A stretch of DNA of 64,000 bases from contig NZ_JAIVMF010000001.1 of assembly GCF_020176715.1 (NCBI RefSeq), positions 558,001 through 622,000 of the forward strand. Direction: 5' to 3'. This DNA is from Stappia stellulata. GTDB taxonomy: Bacteria; Pseudomonadota; Alphaproteobacteria; Rhizobiales; Stappiaceae. Below are positions 24,910 through 33,924 of this stretch, one piece after another (within the stretch, counting starts at the first letter, position 1; every line of letters starts with the position of its first letter). Made by a program: the position numbers and the translations under genes. A model generated the notes under the pieces. It saw only the letters and a program-made list of their open reading frames with translations, was not told the DNA's origin and ran no database searches.

Positions 24910-25685
24910 GCAACCGCCCGCGGCACTCCTTGCGGCTTGTTGCGGGCAAAGGCGTTGCCGGCAATCTCTCGCAGCAGCTTTCGCTTCATCGCCGTGCCGT
25001 AGTCGGCGAAGCTCTCCGCCGTTTCCACGAAGGCGCCGGGCCCGCGAATGACGGTCTCGCGGTAATAAGCCACCGGATCCGGATCCGCGCCCCGGATGAC
25101 GAGCCCGTTCACCGTTGTGCGGGAGAAGTCGAAGGCGCGATAGGCGCTGGCCGGCGGAAAGCCCTCGTTGTTCACTCCGTCGCCGGAGACGTCGACGACC
25201 TGCCGGGCGCAGGCGCGCGGCGCGCGGTTGAACTGGATTGCGGCATGGCCCAGCGCATATCCGAGTGCTGTGGGAAACCGGTGGTGACTGCGCGATGCGC
25301 CGGCCAGACGATCCGCAAAAGTCTGCACGGCGGCGGGCGTCTCAAGCCAGGTCCAGTCGGCGATGGGAACCTGCTGGTTACGGCCGCTCCACTCGAAGGC
25401 CGTCACCAGAACGCCGCCGTTGGAAATGATCGCATCGACGACCTCGCGATCCTCGAAGGCCTCGCCAAGGCCGCGCATTTGCAAGCGATAATCGCTGGCA
25501 TCAACGCTGGAGGACACATCGATTGCCAGCACCAGCGCGAGCGGACAGGCCATCGCCGCCAGTGGAACCATCAGGGCGGACAGCCCGGCGGCGACGCCTG
25601 CCGCCAGCCGGCCTCTTCGAGCCCGGGGTCTTCGCGTTTCCGCGTCCTTGGCAACACGCGGGCGTATAGACTTGAAGCGCTGCAC
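24876..25685 (-). CDS. DUF1194 / von Willebrand factor A-like exported protein
   Basis: A 269-residue protein. After a basic N-region and a hydrophobic segment (LAAGVAAGLSALMVPLAAMA) comes LALVLAIDVSSSVDASDY, with a DxSxS metal-site motif of von Willebrand factor A domains, then VDVSGDGVNNEG near residue 175, typical of the DUF1194 family. It is likely periplasmic; the ligand is unknown. The GTG at 25685 is preferred because AGGGGAGG stands 7 bases before it; the frame is open to 25904 but that part would run into the DUF418 gene. The 3' end overlaps the convergent glycine-zipper gene. Confidence 0.8.
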   Translation of the reverse strand: MQRFKSIRPRVAKDAETRRPRARRGRLAAGVAAGLSALMVPLAAMACPLALVLAIDVSSSVDASDYRLQMRGLGEAFEDREVVDAIISNGGVLVTAFEWSGRNQQVPIADWTWLETPAAVQTFADRLAGASRSHHRFPTALGYALGHAAIQFNRAPRACARQVVDVSGDGVNNEGFPPASAYRAFDFSRTTVNGLVIRGADPDPVAYYRETVIRGPGAFVETAESFADYGTAMKRKLLREIAGNAFARNKPQGVPRAVAYRQFRREDAP

Positions 25686-25779
25686 CCACTGACCTCCCCT
25701 GCCGCTCACGCCTTCATCGGCGCTTGTGACAATTAGGGTAGAAGGGCAGGCCCGCATGGCAATGGCGACGCAGCGGAAA

Positions 25780-27123
25780 TCAGCCGGCGCGCGCCTTTCC
25801 CTCCACCAGACGGCGAAGCAGCGCCTCGAGCGGCCCCTGACGCCAGCGGCGCAGCCAAAGCAGGACCACGATGATCTGGACCGCGTTGATTGCCAGCGCG
25901 ACAATCAGCAGCTGATGATGCTCCAGCGTTCCGAACTGTCCGAAGCCGACGCCGTAAAACACAGTAATGCAGACGATGGTCTGGCTGACGTAGACCGACA
26001 GCGGCATCCGTCCGACCTGCGCCAGGACCCGCACGACGGCCGCCGTCGCCCGGGCATGCGTCAGGACATGGAACAGGCCGACGACGCCCAGACACAATGC
26101 CAGCCGGCGGGCGTTGTAGAGATAGGCATCGGCCGTCCCGACCGAATAATCGTCCCAACCCTCGATCGCCGTTGCCCCGTGGATCCCGAATCCGAGCAGG
26201 AGGCCGAGCCCCAATCCGCCGACCGCAAGCGCCAGATAGGCGCGAAACGGCCATGCGCCAGACAGGGCCCCGAGACGGAACAGCGCCATGCCGAAGAACA
26301 TCATCGCCCCGACATCCAGCAAATGATCCGACACGAACACCGAGGTCTGCTCCTGGAACGTCTGCAGCGCCATGGTCTTCACAAGACCGGGGTAGTCCTG
26401 CAGATGCTCCTCGATCTCGTAGAGCGCCAGCCGCTCGATATCGTCCAGCATCGCCCGCTCGATGTCGGAGCCGTCAACCGTGCTCGCCTCCTCCTCCGTC
26501 GGACCGGGATCAGGGACGCCCGGTGCATCCGGCGGCGACTGCGCCGCCTGGAGCATCATCTTGGCGTCGAGAGCGTTCATGGAATCTTCCGCAAGGCTCC
26601 AGCCGGTGCCGTCCTTGAGTGACGACACGGCGAAGATCATTAGGGCGATCACCAGAAGCCAGCGGCCCGAAAGATTGCGAAAGACGAAGAGGAACATACC
26701 GATGACGCCGTAGACGTAGAGAACGTCATGCGGCCACAACAGCAGATAGCCGTGGACGAGACCGAAGACGATCAGCCACATCAGCCGACGAAAATAGAGG
26801 TCCGCAGCGGCAAGACCGCCGGGGCGCACGGCGTATTTCTCCATGATCAGGATCGCGGACGCACCGAACAGGAGCGAGAACAATCCGCGCATGGTGCCGT
26901 CGACGAAGATGACGACAAACAGCCAGCTCGCCACATTGGCGCCGGTCGACACACCCCATTCCTCGGGAAGTGAAAAAGCCACCGCCGGCATGCCGAACAC
27001 GAAGATGTTGCGCCACAGGATGCCAAGGGCGGCGAAGCCGCGCAGGGCGTCGAGAACGGCCAGGCGGCCCGGCGGAGATGCCTGAGCGGCGCCGGGAACG
27101 GCCGAACGGATACTTTGATCCAC
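25780..27123 (-). CDS. DUF418 family multi-pass membrane protein
   Basis: A roughly 447-residue protein of the DUF418 family (COG2311). The opening RLAVLDALRGFAALGILWRN is the family signature; about ten hydrophobic segments follow, and the C-terminal region contains VGRMPLSVYVSQTIVCITVFYG, the second signature. Between about residues 185 and 260 lies an acidic, probably exposed insert (PTEEEASTVDGSDIERAMLDD). Relatives resemble acyltransferase-3-type membrane enzymes, but the biochemical role is unknown. The start is uncertain: GTG 27123 (used here) or ATG 27174. The message probably ends before the DUF1194 gene on the same strand, 94 bases on. Confidence 0.82.
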   Translation of the reverse strand: MDQSIRSAVPGAAQASPPGRLAVLDALRGFAALGILWRNIFVFGMPAVAFSLPEEWGVSTGANVASWLFVVIFVDGTMRGLFSLLFGASAILIMEKYAVRPGGLAAADLYFRRLMWLIVFGLVHGYLLLWPHDVLYVYGVIGMFLFVFRNLSGRWLLVIALMIFAVSSLKDGTGWSLAEDSMNALDAKMMLQAAQSPPDAPGVPDPGPTEEEASTVDGSDIERAMLDDIERLALYEIEEHLQDYPGLVKTMALQTFQEQTSVFVSDHLLDVGAMMFFGMALFRLGALSGAWPFRAYLALAVGGLGLGLLLGFGIHGATAIEGWDDYSVGTADAYLYNARRLALCLGVVGLFHVLTHARATAAVVRVLAQVGRMPLSVYVSQTIVCITVFYGVGFGQFGTLEHHQLLIVALAINAVQIIVVLLWLRRWRQGPLEALLRRLVEGKARAG

Positions 27124-27191
27124 TTGCGAATTTCCAGAAAACGGGGACGATTGCGCGTGTCTACAACCAAACATAGAGTCGCACAATAAAA

Positions 27192-27222
27192 TAGAACGGC
27201 CCAGATCTACTTATCCGGGCCG
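27192..27222 (-). terminator. Rho-independent terminator of the HSD10-like gene
   Basis: On the minus strand CGGCCC and GGGCCG (27198-27203 with 27217-27222) form a stem, followed by TTCTATTTTATT. It is 33 bases past the stop codon of the dehydrogenase gene. Confidence 0.75.
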
Positions 27223-27254
27223 CTGTCATGTCACGACGAAAAAGAATACCCGCC

Positions 27255-28022
27255 TCAGCGCGGCGCCATCCGGATGGCGCCATCGAGACGGATCGTCTCG
27301 CCGTTGAGCATCGGGTTGTCGACGATCGCCGCAACGAGATTGGCATATTCCTCCGGCTTGCCGAGACGCGAGGGGAACGGAACCTGCTGGCCGAGCGAGG
27401 CCTGAACCTCTTCGGGAAGTCCGAGCAGCATCGGCGTTTCGAACAGGCCCGGCGCAATGGTCATCACGCGCACGCCCGATTTGGAAAGATCCCGCGCGAT
27501 CGGCAGCGTCGCGGCGGCGACACCGCCCTTGGAGGCCGCATAGGCAACCTGACCGATCTGGCCGTCGAAAGCGGCGACGGAGGCGGTCGAGACGATCACG
27601 CCGCGCTCGCCGTCGGGCGTGACGGGATCAAGCGCGGTCATGGCGGTCGAGGAATGGGCAATACAGCGGAAGGTGCCGACGAGATTGACCGCGATCACCT
27701 TCTCGAACATGTCCATGGGGTGCGGCTCGCCACGGGAGGTGGTCTTCGCCACCGGCGCGATGCCGGCGCAATTGACCAGGATCCGCTCCACGCCAAAGCG
27801 CTCGCGCGCGGCAGCGAAGCCTTTGGTGACGCTGTCGTCGCTGGTGACGTCAACCGCCACGAAGGCGCCGCCGATTTCCTTTGCCACGGCCTCACCCGCC
27901 TCGACGTTCATGTCGAAGAGCGTGACCTTGACGCCGGAGGCGGCGAGACGGCGTGCCGTCGCAGCGCCAAGCCCGGACGCACCGCCCGTCACCACGGCGG
28001 AAATGGTATCCCCCAGTTTCAT
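27255..28022 (-). CDS. HSD10-like 3-hydroxyacyl-CoA dehydrogenase (SDR family)
   Basis: A 255-residue SDR resembling 3-hydroxyacyl-CoA dehydrogenase type 2. Motifs: TGGASGLG near residue 13, NCAGIAP near residue 85, Ser in STASVAAFDGQIGQ and the YAASK Tyr-Lys pair, then the family C-terminus GKPEEYANLVAAIVDNPMLNGETIR. It would oxidise short-chain or branched 3-hydroxyacyl-CoA with NAD+. It stands alone with its own terminator, about 17 kb from the anthranilate run, so a link to that pathway is only possible. Confidence 0.92.
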   Translation of the reverse strand: MKLGDTISAVVTGGASGLGAATARRLAASGVKVTLFDMNVEAGEAVAKEIGGAFVAVDVTSDDSVTKGFAAARERFGVERILVNCAGIAPVAKTTSRGEPHPMDMFEKVIAVNLVGTFRCIAHSSTAMTALDPVTPDGERGVIVSTASVAAFDGQIGQVAYAASKGGVAAATLPIARDLSKSGVRVMTIAPGLFETPMLLGLPEEVQASLGQQVPFPSRLGKPEEYANLVAAIVDNPMLNGETIRLDGAIRMAPR

Positions 28023-28117
28023 ATGTCCTCTCCAGTTGTCGTCCCGATACAGGCACCACCCTCGCAGTGCATTCGGGGGAGACTGGTGGCAGGAAGCCGC
28101 CAGACGGTCAAGTAAGA

Positions 28118-28138
28118 CGCGCCCTGGTGCGGGGCGCG
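28118..28138 (-). terminator. Probable terminator of the cyclase gene
   Basis: CGCGCCC (28118-28124) and GGGCGCG (28132-28138) form a 7-bp stem 8 bases past the cyclase stop on the minus strand, followed by TCTTACTT. It also separates the cyclase group from the HSD10-like gene. Confidence 0.55.
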
Positions 28139-28146
28139 GGGTCTTC

Positions 28147-29526
28147 TCAAGCCAGCACCACCAGGTCCACCGGTTGCGCGATGCCGGCGACCTCCCGGGC
28201 CGGGCGCAGGTCGAGCGGCGCCTCGCGGTACCCTTGCGCCCTTGCCGACTCGAAGGTCTCCAGGTCCGTCAGCACCCGTGTCGCCTGCGCCTTGTTGGCG
28301 TCTTCGAGCTTCGCCGCCCGGTTCACCGTATTGCCGATAACCGTGAATTCCAGGCGGTTCGCGGCCCCGACCACGCCGACCGTCACGGCCCCGTAGGTCA
28401 CCGCTCCGCCAGCACGCAGGGGCTCGGGCCATCCACAGGCCAGCGCGCGGGGCACCAGCCGCTCGACGGCCGCAGGCAGCCCGCAGGCTGCCCGCACGGC
28501 ATCGGCGGCGGCGGTTTCGCTCGGCTCCACCGCACCGAAGGTTGCCAGAATGCCGTCGCCCAGGAACTTGTCGACCCGCCCGCCGTGCGCGGAGATCAGA
28601 GCCAGCATCTCCTCCTGATAGCAGGCGAGCACCTGCATCACCGTCGCCGGCGGCAGCCCAGCGGCCGTGCGTGTGAAACCGCGAATATCGATGAACATAA
28701 CCGCGGCCTTGCGGATCTCTCCGCGCCCCGCGGTCAGCGCCTCATCGGAATCCGTGATCGTGTGAGCCACCTCGGGCGCGAAAAAGCGCTTGAGATCTTC
28801 CGCGGCCGCGTGATCGCGCACCGCATCGAACAGAACCTGCCGCCCCCGGTACAGGGCCACCGACAGAAACAGGGTGACACCCAGGATGATGATCGTCTTG
28901 TCGAGTTCCGCCCCGATCAAGATCGCGTTGGAGGTAAGATACTCGACGTAATTGCGGGTGATGCGCATGTCTCCCATGTCCGAGAGCACCGCATAGCCGA
29001 CCAGCGCAAGCCATCCGGCAACGCCCACCAGACCGGTGATCAGGACAAACCGCGGATCGAACCGCAGGGCCCTCAAGGAAATGAAGATGAAGAGATACAT
29101 CAAGGTCGGTGCCTTGAGATAAAACGTCGGATGCTGACCGTACTGGATATGAAAGGAGAAGATCAGGGCGCACAGGAGCGCCACGTCGACAATAATCGAG
29201 ACCACCAGGTACCACGCCGGCAGGACGAAGCGGTAGGACAGGCCGACGCGCAGGACCGTGAAGAGGAAATAGGCGGCAAGCGCCAGCGGCACGAAATTGA
29301 ACCCGTCCGCGCCCTCGGCCCGCGGCGCAAGCGAATAGAGCCCGGCGAAGAAAACCACCATGGCGAGCTGGACCCAGCCGATCAGGCGTTCGGCGCTGTT
29401 TTCGCGCATGCGGATCTCGGCCCGCACCCGTTCGGGGATTCCGTCCTGCCGGGGACCGCCGCGAAGAATGTAGCCGACCCAGCCGTCCCGACGCCGGGGG
29501 GGCGCAACCGCCTTGCCATTGTCCAC
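28147..29526 (-). CDS. Class III adenylate/guanylate cyclase with six-helix membrane domain
   Basis: A roughly 459-residue cyclase. The N-terminal half (about residues 45-245) has around six hydrophobic helices; the C-terminal half is a class III catalytic domain. Visible residues are the first metal Asp in AAVMFIDIRGFT, the second in DKFLGDGILATFG, and the transition-state Asn-Arg pair in EFTVIGNTVNRAAKLE. It should convert ATP (possibly GTP) to the cyclic nucleotide at the inner membrane. The GTG at 29526 has GGAG 7 bases before it. It is last in a minus-strand set with a cyclic-nucleotide-binding protein, an MBL hydrolase and an ABC exporter, which suggests a local signalling unit. Confidence 0.9.
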   Translation of the reverse strand: MDNGKAVAPPRRRDGWVGYILRGGPRQDGIPERVRAEIRMRENSAERLIGWVQLAMVVFFAGLYSLAPRAEGADGFNFVPLALAAYFLFTVLRVGLSYRFVLPAWYLVVSIIVDVALLCALIFSFHIQYGQHPTFYLKAPTLMYLFIFISLRALRFDPRFVLITGLVGVAGWLALVGYAVLSDMGDMRITRNYVEYLTSNAILIGAELDKTIIILGVTLFLSVALYRGRQVLFDAVRDHAAAEDLKRFFAPEVAHTITDSDEALTAGRGEIRKAAVMFIDIRGFTRTAAGLPPATVMQVLACYQEEMLALISAHGGRVDKFLGDGILATFGAVEPSETAAADAVRAACGLPAAVERLVPRALACGWPEPLRAGGAVTYGAVTVGVVGAANRLEFTVIGNTVNRAAKLEDANKAQATRVLTDLETFESARAQGYREAPLDLRPAREVAGIAQPVDLVVLA

Positions 29527-29659
29527 GTCGCATCTCCGCCGGCTTCGGTTGTGCGGGCCGCATCGAGCACTTGCGAACGCCCCACCTCCGGCCATAAAGA
29601 CCGCAAACCAACTCACCGGCAACTCACCGCTGGCGGCGTCACCGCGACGTGATCGTGCG

Positions 29660-30484
29660 TTACGGGGTCAGCACCATGCCCTCGCGCCCGACAAGCGCCC
29701 CGGGATGGCGTTTTGCCGCCGCTTCGCCGATCGCATCCAGCTGGTCGTCGGTGCGGCGCGGGTCGTGATGGAACAGAACCGGACAGGCGACGCCGGCGTC
29801 CAGCGCCAGCTCAATGCCCTTTTGCCAGGTCGAATGCCCCCAGCCGACGAAGCGGTCGTATTCGTCATCCGTGTACATGGCGTCATAAATCATCACGTCG
29901 GCGCCTTCGACGAACCGCCGGACGGCCTGATCGATCTCGGCATTGCCATGCTCGTGATCCGTGATGATGCAGATGGACTTGCCGGCATGGTCCAGCCGGT
30001 AGCCGGTGGCCCCGCCCGGGTGGTTGAGCCCGACGGTGCGCAGGGCGATGCCGTCGCCGCGCTCAACGGTTTCGCCGGACCGGAAATTGCGGAAGGACAC
30101 CGCCCGCAGCTTGTTGGCGGCAACGGGAAAGATCGGCGGCGACATGATCCGGCAGATGATATCCATCAGCCCGGAGCGGTCGGCGAAATGCCCCGCCCAG
30201 GCCGTGATGGAAAAGCGGTCGTCATAGGCGGGGGTGAAGAACGGCAGTCCGCAGATGTGGTCGAGATGGGTGTGGGTGAAAAACAGGTCGAAGGCGCGCG
30301 GCGGCGCGGCATGAAGCTCCACACCGAGATTGCGCGCACCCGACCCGCAATCGATCAGGATGGCATCCTCTCCGGCGCGGATCTCGAAACAGGTGGTTTC
30401 CCCGCCATAGCGAAGCGTTCCGGCACCCGGCGTGGGCGTCGACCCGCGCACACCCCACAATTTCAGCGACAACGACTGCGACAC
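29660..30484 (-). CDS. MBL-fold metallo-hydrolase
   Basis: A 274-residue metallo-beta-lactamase-fold protein of the PhnP/RNase Z-like branch (COG1235 type). The opening LWGVRGSTPTPG..TLRYGG is typical, and the metal site is HTHLDH near residue 80 with later TDHEHG and HH-containing LFHHDP. Such enzymes include phosphodiesterases, so hydrolysis of a cyclic nucleotide or a glycan phosphoester is conceivable. The GTG at 30484 follows GAGG by 7 bases. It is 14 bases after the cyclic-nucleotide-binding gene. Confidence 0.87.
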   Translation of the reverse strand: MSQSLSLKLWGVRGSTPTPGAGTLRYGGETTCFEIRAGEDAILIDCGSGARNLGVELHAAPPRAFDLFFTHTHLDHICGLPFFTPAYDDRFSITAWAGHFADRSGLMDIICRIMSPPIFPVAANKLRAVSFRNFRSGETVERGDGIALRTVGLNHPGGATGYRLDHAGKSICIITDHEHGNAEIDQAVRRFVEGADVMIYDAMYTDDEYDRFVGWGHSTWQKGIELALDAGVACPVLFHHDPRRTDDQLDAIGEAAAKRHPGALVGREGMVLTP

Positions 30485-30498
30485 TCGGTTTCCTCGCC

Positions 30499-30957
30499 TC
30501 AAGCTGCCGCGCCGGACGCCTTTTGCGCCGCGAGGTCTTGTGTCGTGCGCTCCAGACGTTGCGCGAGCGTGCGCATGACCTCGAGCGACATGTCCGGAAA
30601 TTCCTTGAGCAACCGGAGAAAGTCATCCTTCGATACGGTGAGGACGTCCATTTCCGTTGCCGCCACCACCGTTGCGGTGCGCGGAACGTCGCACAGGATC
30701 GCGATTTCGCCAACAATGGAATGCTGCCCGAGCCGGGCGACGGTTTTTTCGCCATCCGGCGTGGAAACGCGAATGTCCGCCTCGCCCTCGAGGATGATGA
30801 AGGCGGAATCGCCCTCCTCCCCCTGACGGCACAACTCCTCTCCGGGCGCGAAATGCGTCCGGTCGGAGATGAAAGCCAGCAGCCTCAGTTTGGTGGCATC
30901 GATGCCCCGGAACAAAGGCACACGACGCAGGGCGTCAACTTCAGCGTCTAGGGTCAC
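30499..30957 (-). CDS. Stand-alone cyclic-nucleotide-binding domain protein
   Basis: A 152-residue single-domain protein of the CAP_ED (cNMP-binding) family. The beta-roll shows GEELCRQGEEGDSAFIILEGEADI and the phosphate-binding cassette region GEIAILCDVPRTATVVA, with Glu and Arg in the positions that contact ribose and phosphate. No DNA-binding helix-turn-helix follows, so it is not a Crp-type regulator; it probably works by protein contact. A C-terminal helix (VMRTLAQRLERTTQDLAAQ) could mediate that. The GTG at 30957 is preceded by GGAGG at 4-5 bases. It stands between the ABC exporter and the MBL gene. Confidence 0.9.
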   Translation of the reverse strand: MTLDAEVDALRRVPLFRGIDATKLRLLAFISDRTHFAPGEELCRQGEEGDSAFIILEGEADIRVSTPDGEKTVARLGQHSIVGEIAILCDVPRTATVVAATEMDVLTVSKDDFLRLLKEFPDMSLEVMRTLAQRLERTTQDLAAQKASGAAA

Positions 30958-31049
30958 AGATCCTCCTTCGGCCCGGCGGCACGCGGCACGCCGTGCGTAC
31001 CGGCGCTCGGGCCATTCGATACGATCGGGACAGGAGAGCGAACCCCGGA

Positions 31050-33653
31050 TCACTCCGCATTGTCATCCCCCGACGCGCTCTCCGTCATCCGTCCCTGGTT
31101 CATCACGATACTATGATCGAATTCCTCCGCGACGATCAAATTCGACGCCCCGAACAGCAGCATGCGCCCGTCGAGTTGCTCGCGGATCACCTTGCGCAGC
31201 GCCTTGTCGTCGTCGCTGTTTCCCGTTGCCGTCTCGTCGAGGATCGTCACCGGCGCATTCTTCATCAACGCACGCACCAGTGCGACCCGCCGGCGCTGGC
31301 CGGCCGAAAGCCGCGACCCGGCCACACCGACGTGGAAGCCCAGTCCCGCACGGATGATCGGACGGCGCAACTCCATCTCCTCGACGAGCGCCCGGATCAC
31401 CTTGTCGATCTTCTCGCGCGCATCCCGCCGGTCGACGCGGGGCCGGCCGAAGAGGAGATTGTCCTCGATGGTCATCGGCGCGACGAAACGGTCGCGGTCG
31501 AACACGACGAAACGGCGCTCCGCCTGATCCATACGCTTGTGGAAGGTGGCGCGGGCCGCCACGATCTCGCCCCGCATGTCGTCGTCGAGAACGCCCAGGC
31601 GGTGCCGGGCTGGAATCAGCTTGAAGGCAAGGCCGATGAGACGCTGCTCGTCGGTCGGGGTCAGCCCGCCCTTGCCGGATCCGACCTTTGCAGCCCTCAG
31701 GATCCGCTCGAACTCGGGCAATTCATCCTGGGTGATGAAGGAATAATCGCCGAGCAGGCCGGAATCGTCGCTGATGTTGGCGAAGAGCTCGACCATCGTC
31801 TCGGCGATCTTCTGGCCGATCTCCAGCAGGCGCGCATAGAGCCCGGACTCCTTCAAGGCCGCTTCGATGTCGGGATCCGACGCCAGGGTGTCGATCCCGA
31901 TCGAGCTATCCGCGGGCGCCGCGAACAGGAGGTTCTCGGCGACGCTGGCGCTGTTGTTGAAGCGGTCGATCTGCCAGAGCTCGATCATCGCGGAAAAGCG
32001 GTCGTCATTCGCGACCCGGTCGGCAAGTGCCCGGCGCGCGGCCAGGATCGCGTCCGCGAACTCCGGCTGAGACTCCGGGTCGATGGTTGCCTGCAATCCC
32101 ATGCGGAACACATCCGCCGCCAGGCCGGTGAGCTCGATCAGGGCGAGCGCGTGCTCGACGAGGTCGTCCACATCCGCACAGGCAAGCGCGTCCAGATCCT
32201 CCCATTCCGCCTCGATGTCATATTGCGGGTTGCTGGTCAGCTGGGCCTCGGAGAGCCGTCGGGCGTAATCCACCTTGGACTCGCCGGTCCGTTCGGGCGG
32301 GCGCAGGGGCCGGTGCCGCAGCCCGTAGAAGATGTTGTCGCGCACCGTTCCCGTCCAGACATGCACCGCCGGGCCGACATAGGCGATCTGGCGGCCGAGC
32401 ACGGATTCGCTCAAGGTCTCCAGGTTTCGCCCGCCGATCTCGACCCGCCCGCTTGTCGGACCAAGCAGGCCGGCGGCAAGCTGCAGCACCTCCGAGCGGC
32501 CGGATCCGTCCGGGCCGATGACCGCGAGATGTTGATCCGGCTCCACCGTCACCGTGACGTCGAACGCCTCCTGACCGGCCGCGCCTCCCGAGACGCTGAC
32601 ATTCTTCAGAGCCAGCGCGCCGGAGAGCGGCTCGGGCTCGTCGGTGACCAGACGGGCGACGGGGTAGATGTCCGGCGGATCGAAGTTTTCCACCACCGTC
32701 TGGTACTTCACGTCGACATCGGCAACCATCTGGTAGTAGGCGAGAAGTTCCTTCCAGGGACCGGCAAGGTCCTTGTAGGCGGCAATCACCGCAAGCAGCG
32801 CACCGATCGACAGGTTGCCCTCAATCACCAGCCAGCCGCCGATCAGATAGAACAGGAACGGCGTCAACTGATTCATGAAGTTATTGAGAAACTTTATGAA
32901 ATACTTCCAGTTGAAGATTTTGAAGCGGATCTTGTAGTTGGTATAGAGGCGATCGGAAAGGTCGGCCGAATGCCAGGCCGACGCATCGTTGGCATGGATC
33001 TCGGACACCCCGGTGATGCTTTCGCCGATCTTGTCGGCGATGACGCGCACGTTGCGCACCCTTTGCCGGGACAGCAGAACGACCTTCTTCTGCAGCTTGG
33101 GAATGATGTAGGCCTGCATCGGGTAGGACGAGATTGCCGCCAACCCCAGAAGCGGGTCCTGCATGAAGATGAAGCCGATCTGGACGGCGAGCATGCCGCC
33201 CTGATAGGCCGGCAAGGCCACCGCCTCGCCGATGAAGCCGCCGACATCCTCGACCTCGGAGGTGATCATCGGAATGATTTCGCCCGAACTCACCTTCTTG
33301 AAGTGCGGAAGACGGAACCGCAGCACCCGCTGAAACAGCTCGAAGCGGAGCCGGCGGAGCATGCGCTCGCCAAGACGCCCCTTGTAGACATTGAGAACAA
33401 GCTTGATCCCGTTCGACAGGATCACCAGGCCGAGGAAGGCGAAACACAAGAGCACCAGATAGGAGATCTGGTCGAACTCGAAGCCCAGCACCTCGCGGGG
33501 AAACAATTCCCCCTGGATCGCGTCGTTGACGATCAGCTTCGGCAGCTCCAAAAGGATATAGCTTACCGGATACGATAGCACGGTGATCAGCAGGATCACC
33601 ATCTGCTGCCTTGCGCTATACTGCCAGATGAAGCGGAAGAGGCTTTTTTCCAT
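31050..33653 (-). CDS. ABC exporter with expanded, degenerate nucleotide-binding domain
   Basis: An 867-residue half-transporter-like protein. Residues 1-320 form the six-helix exporter membrane domain. The nucleotide-binding domain starts near 345 but is unusual: Walker A is GPDGSGRSE (380-388) with Arg in place of the invariant Lys, the Q-loop Gln is absent (YVGPAVHVW, 425-433), about 290 residues are inserted, then comes LSAGQRRR (782-789), Walker B VTILDETA (802-809), and no switch His (LFGASNL, 833-839). Three TxxENLLFG-like segments occur at about 436-444, 570-577 and 728-736, as if the Q-loop region had been duplicated. It may bind rather than hydrolyse ATP, or pair with another subunit. 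It heads the cyclase group and is divergent from a glycan cluster. Confidence 0.88.
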   Translation of the reverse strand: MEKSLFRFIWQYSARQQMVILLITVLSYPVSYILLELPKLIVNDAIQGELFPREVLGFEFDQISYLVLLCFAFLGLVILSNGIKLVLNVYKGRLGERMLRRLRFELFQRVLRFRLPHFKKVSSGEIIPMITSEVEDVGGFIGEAVALPAYQGGMLAVQIGFIFMQDPLLGLAAISSYPMQAYIIPKLQKKVVLLSRQRVRNVRVIADKIGESITGVSEIHANDASAWHSADLSDRLYTNYKIRFKIFNWKYFIKFLNNFMNQLTPFLFYLIGGWLVIEGNLSIGALLAVIAAYKDLAGPWKELLAYYQMVADVDVKYQTVVENFDPPDIYPVARLVTDEPEPLSGALALKNVSVSGGAAGQEAFDVTVTVEPDQHLAVIGPDGSGRSEVLQLAAGLLGPTSGRVEIGGRNLETLSESVLGRQIAYVGPAVHVWTGTVRDNIFYGLRHRPLRPPERTGESKVDYARRLSEAQLTSNPQYDIEAEWEDLDALACADVDDLVEHALALIELTGLAADVFRMGLQATIDPESQPEFADAILAARRALADRVANDDRFSAMIELWQIDRFNNSASVAENLLFAAPADSSIGIDTLASDPDIEAALKESGLYARLLEIGQKIAETMVELFANISDDSGLLGDYSFITQDELPEFERILRAAKVGSGKGGLTPTDEQRLIGLAFKLIPARHRLGVLDDDMRGEIVAARATFHKRMDQAERRFVVFDRDRFVAPMTIEDNLLFGRPRVDRRDAREKIDKVIRALVEEMELRRPIIRAGLGFHVGVAGSRLSAGQRRRVALVRALMKNAPVTILDETATGNSDDDKALRKVIREQLDGRMLLFGASNLIVAEEFDHSIVMNQGRMTESASGDDNAE

Positions 33654-33924
33654 AGGGGGTTGTGTGCCTGGCTGGCGTTGGTCGCTCTCGATCTTCTCGC
33701 ATCATAACGCGGTGTTTTCAAAGCGCCAGTTCGCGCAGTATGCATTTGGCCACCGTTCCGGTCCGGGTCGTGCGAGCGGCGCAGAAACCGGCGGGGCTCC
33801 GCCTTGCCCGGGACAACCGGACCGTTCCGGTCTTGCATCGCGTTGACGCCGGGGCTAGAGCAGAAGGGTATGAGGGGATGCGTGGTCGTGCCGGACACCG
33901 GTTGCGCTGACCGAATGGGGCCGA
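33654..33924. promoter_or_regulatory. Divergent promoter region with 12-bp direct repeats
   Basis: This 271-bp gap between the ABC exporter and the first glycosyltransferase gene must hold promoters in both directions. ACCGTTCCGGTC occurs twice in direct orientation, at 33752-33763 and 33821-33832, 69 bases apart. A small GC-rich hairpin, GGCGG-ggct-CCGCC, lies at 33790-33803. No confident -35/-10 pair was assigned. Confidence 0.4.

Noticed and set aside
30993-33578. 861-codon open frame on the plus strand
   Set aside because: Antisense shadow of the ABC exporter gene; low-complexity composition and no domain.
33790-33803. GGCGG-ggct-CCGCC hairpin as a terminator
   Set aside because: It lies inside a divergent promoter region with no gene ending there and no T tract.
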